Assembly (NCBI GenBank): GCA_030621255.1
Contig: JAUXHZ010000109.1
Span: 1 to 5,095 of the forward strand
Source: Candidatus Latescibacterota bacterium
GTDB lineage: Bacteria; Krumholzibacteriota; Krumholzibacteriia; Krumholzibacteriales; WJIX01
DNA: 5,095 bases
Direction of reading: 5' to 3'
The notes under the pieces were generated by a model. That model was given only the letters and a program-made list of their open reading frames with translations, made no database searches and had not been told where the DNA came from. Shown here in pieces: positions 1 to 5,095 of the stretch (within the stretch, counting starts at the first letter, position 1; every line of letters starts with the position of its first letter). A program made the translations under genes and the position numbers.

Positions 1-1
1 T

Positions 2-1678
2 CATCTGTTGGAACACATGATGTTCAAAGGGACGAAGATGCTCGGCACAAAGAATTATGAAGCGGAGATCCCGTATATCGAAAAAACAGATTCTCTTGGC
101 GAAAAAAGCATTAAGCTCAGAAAAGAGATGGGGGAATGGCGTTTTGAAATATTCGAGGATTTCAGCAGGGATGTAATAACCGGATTTTCCGTTGAAGAAA
201 CGGATGAGATGGGAACGGATAAATCGAGCCAGAACATATTGCTGGTAAAGAAAATCCGTGCAATGGAGACCTTACCTGACAGCATTACCGGAAAAGGTTA
301 CCTGCTCGAGGATGAAGGGACAGATTATCTGGAAATGTATCTGGAGTATAGAACAGCGTGGGCCGAAGTATATCGTCTTCTTACGGAACAGCGGAAGAAG
401 TATATTGTAAATAATGAACTGTGGGAATTGTATCAGAATAATGGAGCCCGCTTTCTTAATGCCGGAACTTCCTATGATTTTACGGTCTATTTTGCCTATC
501 TGCCCGCAAACAGGCTGGAGCTCTGGATGATCGCGGAATCCGATCGTATGGATACCCCGGTATTCAGAGAGTTCTGGACCGAACGCGATGTTGTTATGGA
601 GGAAAGAAGGCTGGGAGAAAACGATCCGGATGATGTCCTTACGGAGAGTTTCTTCGCGGCCGCCTTTAAGGCTTGCCCATATAAGTGGCCTATTGTTGGC
701 TGGATGAGTGATATTCGTACTATTGATCGTAGGGAGCTTGCCCAATATCATAAAATGTACTACTCGCCCAATAATGCCACAGCAGTAATTGTAGGTGATA
801 TCGAAGTTGAACAGGTAAAAAAGATGGCTGCGAAATATTTTGAACCGATTCCGGCTCAATCTCCGGTTGCTCAAATTGAAACAAGGGAACCTGAGCAGCA
901 GGGCGAAGTCAGGATCGAAATAGAGCACAGCGCCAACCCGAAACTTATAATAGGTTACCACAAACCGAATTATCCGGATCCTGAGGGCCTTGCGTTTTCG
1001 ATAATGATTGATATTCTAGGCGCCGGAAGGACATCGCGGCTCTATAAATCGATCTATGAGGAACAGGAGCTGACCGCCGGGCCTCCGAGAGTATATACAG
1101 GTCCTTCAGAGCGTTATGATAATTTGTTGGTTATTAGCGCGGAACCTCGTCATCCTCATACACTTAAGGAGGTTGAAGAGGCGATATACGCGGAACTTGA
1201 AAAAATAAAAGAAGAGCTTGTAACAGAAAGAGAAATGCAGAGGATTAAGAATAGCATAAATGCCAGCCTGGTTCGGTCAATAGGCTCTAATCTCGGGATA
1301 GCATTCCAGCTTCTTATGGGCGAAATCTATTATGGTGACTACACCGAGATGTTCAAAGTGATCGATAAAACCAAGATGGTAACGGCGGAAGAAATAAGGG
1401 CCGCCGCGAAGAAATACCTGACAAAGAAAAATCGTGTTGTTGCCCATAGGATTCAGATCAAGGAGGAAGGAGAAGCATCCGGTGACAGTGAGCAGAACCA
1501 AATGAAGAAATATCAACAGGATGTTATGAGGTTTATTCAGTCTCTTCCCATGCAGGAACAGATGGAAATAGGAAAGAAATTCCAGAGCATGAGATCCGAA
1601 AAAGAGATGATGGAATTCGGGAAGGAATTGTTTGAGAGAGCAAAAGCCGCGGGCTATATAAAAGAGAAAGGAGAATAG
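2..1678 (+). CDS. M16 family zinc metallopeptidase, catalytic (zinc-binding) subunit; 5' end missing
   Basis: Zinc endopeptidase of the pitrilysin/processing-peptidase family, probably acting in the periplasm or at the outer membrane. The gene is cut by the left edge: codons from nt 2 read H-L-L-E-H, the inverted zinc motif HxxEH, so the TTG at nt 8 is internal and the real start and any signal peptide lie upstream. Counting that His as residue 1, 558 residues are visible. The rest of the first M16 domain follows: GTKNYE near 15-20, NAGTS near 153-157, LPANRLELW at 167-175, and ERDVVMEE at 194-201, whose last Glu (nt 602-604) is the likely third zinc ligand. The second M16 domain covers about 300-480 (LGAGRTSRLY at 339-348). 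Its Arg/Tyr pair is replaced by Tyr352 and Ala359, so it should need the downstream partner for substrate binding. Residues about 45-120 look like extra sequence, and about 486-558 form a charged tail. It lies 2 nt from the next gene. Family is certain; substrate is unknown. Confidence 0.95.
   Translation, partial: HLLEHMMFKGTKMLGTKNYEAEIPYIEKTDSLGEKSIKLRKEMGEWRFEIFEDFSRDVITGFSVEETDEMGTDKSSQNILLVKKIRAMETLPDSITGKGYLLEDEGTDYLEMYLEYRTAWAEVYRLLTEQRKKYIVNNELWELYQNNGARFLNAGTSYDFTVYFAYLPANRLELWMIAESDRMDTPVFREFWTERDVVMEERRLGENDPDDVLTESFFAAAFKACPYKWPIVGWMSDIRTIDRRELAQYHKMYYSPNNATAVIVGDIEVEQVKKMAAKYFEPIPAQSPVAQIETREPEQQGEVRIEIEHSANPKLIIGYHKPNYPDPEGLAFSIMIDILGAGRTSRLYKSIYEEQELTAGPPRVYTGPSERYDNLLVISAEPRHPHTLKEVEEAIYAELEKIKEELVTEREMQRIKNSINASLVRSIGSNLGIAFQLLMGEIYYGDYTEMFKVIDKTKMVTAEEIRAAAKKYLTKKNRVVAHRIQIKEEGEASGDSEQNQMKKYQQDVMRFIQSLPMQEQMEIGKKFQSMRSEKEMMEFGKELFERAKAAGYIKEKGE
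134..361 (+). other. Insertion-like segment inside the M16 zinc-binding domain
   Basis: In-frame stretch of about 75 codons (residues about 45-120 of the visible peptidase) between the GTKNYE helix and the helix leading to YIVNNELWELY. It puts 196 residues between the second His of HxxEH and the presumed third zinc ligand, compared with 76 in yeast beta-MPP (His74 to Glu150). Related bacterial M16 proteins, as I recall them, have a shorter charged helical insert here, so part of the extra length is normal and part looks specific. The segment is acidic and mixed in composition, with no motif I recognise. No stop codon or frame change was seen. Boundaries are approximate. Confidence 0.6.
1457..1678 (+). 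other. Charged, Met/Gln-rich C-terminal tail of the M16 zinc subunit with a degenerate repeat
   Basis: After the second M16 domain ends (near VVAHRIQI) about 73 residues follow that are rich in Glu, Lys, Gln and Met and probably helical. Two related units, QMEIGKKF (residues 520-527) and MMEFGKEL (536-543), lie 16 residues apart with the pattern M-E-[IF]-G-K. The tail is outside the conserved peptidase fold and could be a docking helix or coiled coil for the partner subunit; that role is inference. Confidence 0.55.
1667..1673 (+). promoter_or_regulatory. Ribosome binding site of the lipoprotein M16 gene, inside the end of the upstream gene
   Basis: AAAGGAG lies 7 nt before the ATG at 1681 and overlaps the last codons of the upstream peptidase, whose TAG stop is at 1676-1678. 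The 2-nt gap between stop and start suggests one mRNA and translational coupling, which would suit balanced production of two partner subunits. Confidence 0.85.
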
Positions 1679-1680
1679 CA

Positions 1681-3102
1681 ATGAAGAGCAAGATACTTGT
1701 ATTACTCCTTATGGGTTTAATGATCGTTTCATGCGGCAAACAACAGGCCGGTGTAAGTATCAGGAGACCGCATCCCAGGGACCTGGAGTATCCGGACCTT
1801 AAAGTAGAAACACCAGAATATTCGGAAATTAAACTTGGCAATGGTATAGAGGGGTTCTTCATCGAAGACCACGAGATACCGGTCGTAAATGTCTCGATTC
1901 TTGTTAAAACTTATTATCCGGACAAAAGTAAACTTGGATGTAACGAGATGGCGAGATGGGTTATGAGAAATGGCGGTACGAAAGAGTGGCCCCCGGATAA
2001 GCTTAATGACGAACTGGAGTTTTTAGCGGCGCATATCAATTTTTATGGAGGGGGCCTCAGCACAATAGCATCGCTTAACTGTCTTAAAAAGGACCTGCCT
2101 CATGTGCTGGCAATATACGCCGATCTTATAATGAATCCGGCTTTCCCCGATGATAAGATTGAAATGAGGCGCAAAACCATGATCGAGGAGCTGAGGCGTG
2201 AGAATGATAAGCCGATGAATATTGCCAGAAGAGAATATCGGAAACTTATCTACAAAGGGCATCCGTACGGATGGGAAAGCACGGAGGAGAGCTGCGGGAA
2301 TATCTCCAGGGATGACCTTGTGAAATTTCACGAGGAATACTTCCATCCCGGTAACACAATAATAGGGATATGTGGAGATGTAACAGAAGCTGAAATAACA
2401 GAGCTTCTCAATAAAAATTTTTCCGGATGGAAAAAGGCCGATGTTAAAATTGAAGATCTTCCCGCGGTTGAAATTGATGAAAGCGAGAATTACAATTACG
2501 TTTATAAAGGGGACATGAATCAGGCCTATATTATGATTGGACACCTGGGGGTCAGGAAGGATAATCCGGACAAGTGCGCCATTAATATTATGAACTATAT
2601 CCTTGGTGGAGGTTCATTCGCGTCGTGGATTACTGAAGAGGTAAGGGTTAAAAGGGGCCTTGCCTATTCAACCGGATCATCTTTCAGGCCCGGCGCCTTC
2701 GCGAAGGGCACATTCACCGCTTACGCTCAGACAAAATCAAGTGAGTACAGCCGGACGATCAATCTGATTTACGATCAAATAGAGCGTATGAAAACAGAAG
2801 GTCCGACAAAGGAAGAATTTAAGAAGGCGGTAGATTCATTTCTTAACAGTCATGTTTTCGACTTTGACTCGAAAGAAGATATCGTAAGAAGGCTCGTTAG
2901 GCTGAAATTCGAGGGCCGGCCCCTTGATTCTCCGGAAAAGGATATGAAAAAGTATGCGGCTCTTACAATTGATGATATAATCAGGGTCGCGAAAAAATAT
3001 CTCCGGCCTGAGGATTTTACGGTTCTTGTTGTAGGAGACAAGGAACAGTTCGATAAACCCTTGAGTACATTTGGAGAGGTGAATGAAATAGAAATCGAGT
3101 AA
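1681..3102 (+). CDS. M16 family lipoprotein, non-zinc (Arg/Tyr) partner subunit
   Basis: Complete 473-residue M16 homologue, probably the substrate-binding partner of the upstream zinc subunit. The N-terminus is a lipoprotein signal peptide: MKSK, a hydrophobic core, and lipobox IVSC with Cys18 as the lipidated residue. Gly follows Cys, with no Asp retention signal, which fits the outer membrane in a diderm. Two M16 domains follow, about 45-235 and 270-455. At the HxxEH site the sequence is Glu89-Met-Ala-Arg92-Trp93, so zinc cannot be bound in the usual way, although Glu170 aligns with the third ligand. The second domain has LGGGSFASW (308-316) and E-V-R-V-K-R-G-L-A-Y, giving Arg322 and Tyr329 at the 7-residue spacing of the M16 Arg/Tyr substrate-binding pair. 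This matches heterodimeric M16B peptidases in which one subunit supplies zinc and the other Arg/Tyr. The ATG start is supported by the ribosome site and signal peptide. A terminator follows 26 nt after the stop. Substrate unknown. Confidence 0.95.
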   Translation: MKSKILVLLLMGLMIVSCGKQQAGVSIRRPHPRDLEYPDLKVETPEYSEIKLGNGIEGFFIEDHEIPVVNVSILVKTYYPDKSKLGCNEMARWVMRNGGTKEWPPDKLNDELEFLAAHINFYGGGLSTIASLNCLKKDLPHVLAIYADLIMNPAFPDDKIEMRRKTMIEELRRENDKPMNIARREYRKLIYKGHPYGWESTEESCGNISRDDLVKFHEEYFHPGNTIIGICGDVTEAEITELLNKNFSGWKKADVKIEDLPAVEIDESENYNYVYKGDMNQAYIMIGHLGVRKDNPDKCAINIMNYILGGGSFASWITEEVRVKRGLAYSTGSSFRPGAFAKGTFTAYAQTKSSEYSRTINLIYDQIERMKTEGPTKEEFKKAVDSFLNSHVFDFDSKEDIVRRLVRLKFEGRPLDSPEKDMKKYAALTIDDIIRVAKKYLRPEDFTVLVVGDKEQFDKPLSTFGEVNEIEIE

Positions 3103-3128
3103 AGCCTTAACAATGGATTTAATGTCAG

Positions 3129-3163
3129 GGAGCGTTGTCCGGCAAAGACGGCGCTCCTTTTTT
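3129..3163 (+). terminator. Rho-independent terminator of the M16 operon
   Basis: GGAGCGTTGTC (3129-3139) pairs with GACGGCGCTCC (3147-3157) as an unbroken 11-bp stem including two G-U pairs, closed by a 7-nt loop, and is followed directly by six T (3158-3163). It begins 26 nt after the stop of the lipoprotein gene. It works only for the + strand: read on the other strand the hairpin is followed by CTGACATT, not a U-run. The remaining sequence to the nadE stop at 3213 holds no gene. Confidence 0.9.
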
Positions 3164-3212
3164 ATTCTGTATGGAAGGTTTAAGAGGGTGGGGAAATTGT
3201 CTTATATGCCCC

Positions 3213-4961
3213 TCAAGATTTCTTTTTGTACATACTTGTTATTGGAAGCCGTATATCTTTCCCGAAGGCGCTTGACGTAACCTTTATCCCCTGTGGCGCC
3301 TGCCGGCGTTTGAATTCACTTAAATCGATTTTATTAACCATAGCTGTGGCCGTTTTTGGATCGAGCCCCTTCGCGATAATTTCTTTAAGTCCCAAATTCT
3401 CTTCGACATAGAGTTCGATGATTCGGTCAAGGACAGCGTAGGGGGGCAGTGAATCCTGGTCAAGTTGGCCGGGGTGAAGTTCTGCGGAAGGTTTCCTGTG
3501 AATTATTGATTGAGGTATCAGTTGCCCTCCGGAAATACCGTTTTTGTATCTACTCAGTGAGTATACTCTGGTTTTCGGAACATCTTTTAATACTGTAAAT
3601 CCACCAGCCATATCACCATAGAGAGTGCAGTAGCCGACCGCAAGTTCGCTTTTATTCCCCGTGGCAAGAACAAGCCGGCCATATTTATTTGAAAAGGCCA
3701 TAAGAATATTTCCCCTTATCCTGGTCTGGATATTTTCTTCAGTTAGAGTGATTCGTTTGGGTCCCAGTATTTTGGGCATATTCTCAATATATGACCGGTA
3801 AATTGCTTTGATGGGAAACTCGAAAATCTGAATGCCGAGGTTTTCCGCCAGAAGATGGGCGTCCCGCAGAGTTTCGTCTGAGGTAAAATCTGAAGGCATT
3901 GTAACACAGGCAACATTATCTTTTCCGAGGGCGTCAACAGCTATAACCGCTGTCAGGGTTGAATCTATACCTCCACTCAGGCCGAGCACCACTTTTTTAA
4001 ATCCGTTTTTGAGTGTGTAGTCGCGGGTCCCGGTGACAAGGGCTTTGTAAAGCTCGTTGTCCGGGTCCAGGTGTTCGGCAAGATGGGGTTTGATTTTTTT
4101 TATAGATTTCAGAGGGGGGATATTCGGCAGAGTTATTGTCTCAAGAGCAATTTTCGCGTCGGAGATCGAAGTGGAACCCTGTTTTTTCTTTTTCTTCGGA
4201 GTAAATGAGATATCAGCAATGATAAGCTCTTCTTCGAATGGAGTTGCGCGGGCTATTATTTTTCCGTCAGCCCCGGCGATAAGGCTTGTACCGTCAAATA
4301 CAAGTTCATCCTGCCCGCCTACCGGATTAACACAGCAAAGAACAGCATTCGTTTCCTTTGCTCTTTTCTGTATCAGTTTTTCCCTTTCGCGGCATTTGTT
4401 CTTGTGATAGGGGGAGGCCGACAGATTTATTATTATGTCAGCCAGAAGCTCCTTAGATTCTATAGCAGCCGGGCCATTTTCAACCCAGATATCTTCACAG
4501 ATAGTAAGTCCGATATTAGTTTTTCCAATCCGCGCTGTAAGTGCGGTGTTTCCGGGAGAGAAATATCTCTTCTCGTCAAATACACCATAATTGGGAAGAT
4601 TAATTTTTCTATAGCGCGTGACTATCTTGCCATTCAGCAGGATATACGCGGAATTATACAGTTTTTTATCTCCCCTGGAATCGACCAACTCCGGCGCGCC
4701 TATAACTATTACTATTTTCTCGGAACAGGAAGCAATTTTTTGAAGAGCGGCCTCGCACTCTTGAATAAAAAGGCGTTTAAAAAGCAGATCTTCAGGGGGG
4801 AATCCGCAAACAGCAAGTTCCGGAAAGGCAATGATCTCGGCGCCGGCCTCGCGTGCCTCTACGGTCATTTTTTTGATCTTTTTGAAATTACCGGAAAAAT
4901 CGCCGACTGTTGGATTAATCTGTGCCAGAGCGATACGGATTTTATGATTTTTCTTCTTCAA
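3213..4961 (-). CDS. nadE: Glutamine-dependent NAD+ synthetase
   Basis: Last step of NAD+ synthesis in the cytoplasm: nicotinic acid adenine dinucleotide plus ATP and glutamine-derived ammonia gives NAD+. The 582 residues have the two-domain layout of the glutamine-using form. Residues about 8-255 are a nitrilase-type glutaminase with triad Glu48 (AFPELAVCGF), Lys119 (YRKINLPNYGVFDE) and Cys155 (GLTICEDIW). Residues about 300-575 are the synthetase, with the ATP-pyrophosphatase loop SGGIDS at 329-334, LATGNKSELAVGY at 432-444, YGDMAGGF at 448-455 and RRQAPQGIKVTSSAFG near 552-567. All key motifs are intact. The linker carries a run of five lysines (256-260). The start is TTG at 4961: it has a good ribosome site, an in-frame TGA stands at 4976-4974, and the conserved IALAQINPTVGDF begins at residue 10, leaving no room for a later start. 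It is convergent with the peptidase operon and unrelated in function. Confidence 0.97.
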   Translation of the reverse strand: MKKKNHKIRIALAQINPTVGDFSGNFKKIKKMTVEAREAGAEIIAFPELAVCGFPPEDLLFKRLFIQECEAALQKIASCSEKIVIVIGAPELVDSRGDKKLYNSAYILLNGKIVTRYRKINLPNYGVFDEKRYFSPGNTALTARIGKTNIGLTICEDIWVENGPAAIESKELLADIIINLSASPYHKNKCREREKLIQKRAKETNAVLCCVNPVGGQDELVFDGTSLIAGADGKIIARATPFEEELIIADISFTPKKKKKQGSTSISDAKIALETITLPNIPPLKSIKKIKPHLAEHLDPDNELYKALVTGTRDYTLKNGFKKVVLGLSGGIDSTLTAVIAVDALGKDNVACVTMPSDFTSDETLRDAHLLAENLGIQIFEFPIKAIYRSYIENMPKILGPKRITLTEENIQTRIRGNILMAFSNKYGRLVLATGNKSELAVGYCTLYGDMAGGFTVLKDVPKTRVYSLSRYKNGISGGQLIPQSIIHRKPSAELHPGQLDQDSLPPYAVLDRIIELYVEENLGLKEIIAKGLDPKTATAMVNKIDLSEFKRRQAPQGIKVTSSAFGKDIRLPITSMYKKKS

Positions 4962-4969
4962 TTTGCCAA

Positions 4970-4975
4970 CCTTTC
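4970..4975 (-). promoter_or_regulatory. nadE: Ribosome binding site deciding the TTG start of nadE
   Basis: On the - strand GAAAGG lies 8 nt before the TTG at 4961. No ATG or GTG start is available between the in-frame stop TGA at 4976-4974 and the conserved start of the glutaminase domain, so this site fixes the TTG as the start codon. Confidence 0.75.
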
Positions 4976-4989
4976 AATCAAGTTTCTTA

Positions 4990-4998
4990 ATATTAGCA
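4990..4998 (-). promoter_or_regulatory. Possible extended -10 promoter element for nadE
   Basis: On the - strand TGCTAATAT (TG-N-hexamer, 4 of 6 matches to TATAAT) lies about 28 nt before the nadE start, in an AT-rich stretch (27% GC over 4981-5050). No good -35 hexamer is visible 17 nt upstream. This is a weak sequence match and could be chance in AT-rich DNA. Confidence 0.25.
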
Positions 4999-5050
4999 GT
5001 GAAAGATAAAACAGAAAAGCTAAAAGTTTTCCGATAATTGAAATAATGGG

Positions 5051-5095
5051 TTAAAGCGGGCCCTTTACGGTATTGCGCTGAGGCATTATTCTCGG
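5051..5095 (-). CDS. Possible 3' end of a further - strand gene, cut by the right edge
   Basis: From the right edge, one - strand frame reads 14 codons, ending in MPQRNTVKGPL, then TAA at 5053-5051, 89 nt before the nadE start. Base composition changes at this stop: 51% GC over 5051-5095 and 27% over 4981-5050, as expected at the end of a coding region. The fragment is too short to identify. A second - strand frame is also open from the edge to the TGA at 4976-4974, but it runs through the AT-rich leader and looks less protein-like. Confidence 0.25.
   Translation of the reverse strand, partial: PRIMPQRNTVKGPL

Noticed and set aside
8..10. TTG at nt 8 as the start of the first peptidase
   Set aside because: It encodes the second Leu inside HLLEH; the frame is open to the left edge, so the gene is truncated by the window.
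134..361. Frameshift or assembly error as the cause of the odd segment in the zinc subunit
   Set aside because: The frame stays open and conserved M16 sequence resumes in the same frame on both sides, so an in-frame insertion is simpler.
272..961. Long - strand open frame of 229 codons opposite the first peptidase
   Set aside because: It lies wholly antisense to a well-conserved M16 gene and its translation shows no recognisable motif or protein-like pattern.
3184..3214. GAGGG...CCCTC inverted repeat as a terminator for nadE
   Set aside because: The stem is only 5 bp with a 21-nt loop, overlaps the nadE stop codon and is not followed by a U-run on the - strand.
2..4961. A functional link between the M16 pair and NAD+ synthetase
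   Set aside because: The genes are convergent, separated by a terminator, and act in different compartments; adjacency alone is no evidence.
4404..5009. + strand open frame of 201 codons at the right end
   Set aside because: It is antisense to the conserved glutaminase domain of nadE and has no recognisable family features.

Overview
The window holds three substantial genes from a Gram-negative-type (diderm) bacterium of moderate GC content. The diderm reading rests on a lipoprotein signal peptide on one peptidase subunit and on the type of M16 pair present. The sequence does not settle the phylum. No RNA gene, mobile element, CRISPR array or obvious sign of transfer was seen.

Left part (nt 2-3102, + strand): two M16-family (pitrilysin/insulinase/processing-peptidase-like) genes in tandem, separated by 2 nt. 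The first is cut by the left edge inside its zinc motif: the first complete codons read H-L-L-E-H, so its true start lies outside the window. The second is a complete lipoprotein. Their active-site parts are complementary. The first has HxxEH and the downstream Glu but has lost the Arg/Tyr pair. The second has lost HxxEH but keeps Arg/Tyr at the usual 7-residue spacing. They probably form one heterodimeric peptidase in the cell envelope. The zinc subunit also carries an unusually long stretch between its zinc ligands and a charged, repetitive C-terminal tail.

Middle (nt 3103-3212): a convergent intergenic gap with a strong Rho-independent terminator for the peptidase operon.

Right part (nt 4961-3213, - strand): a complete glutamine-dependent NAD+ synthetase (nadE), starting at TTG, with an N-terminal nitrilase-type glutaminase and a C-terminal ATP-dependent synthetase. 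It makes cytoplasmic NAD+ and has no evident functional link to the peptidases. Upstream of it is an AT-rich leader of about 90 nt (27% GC over nt 4981-5050). At the right edge there may be the last codons of another - strand gene (51% GC over nt 5051-5095).

Most of the window is ordinary bacterial housekeeping and envelope proteolysis. The most distinctive points are the complementary split active site and the insertion in the zinc subunit. I found no convincing undescribed system.
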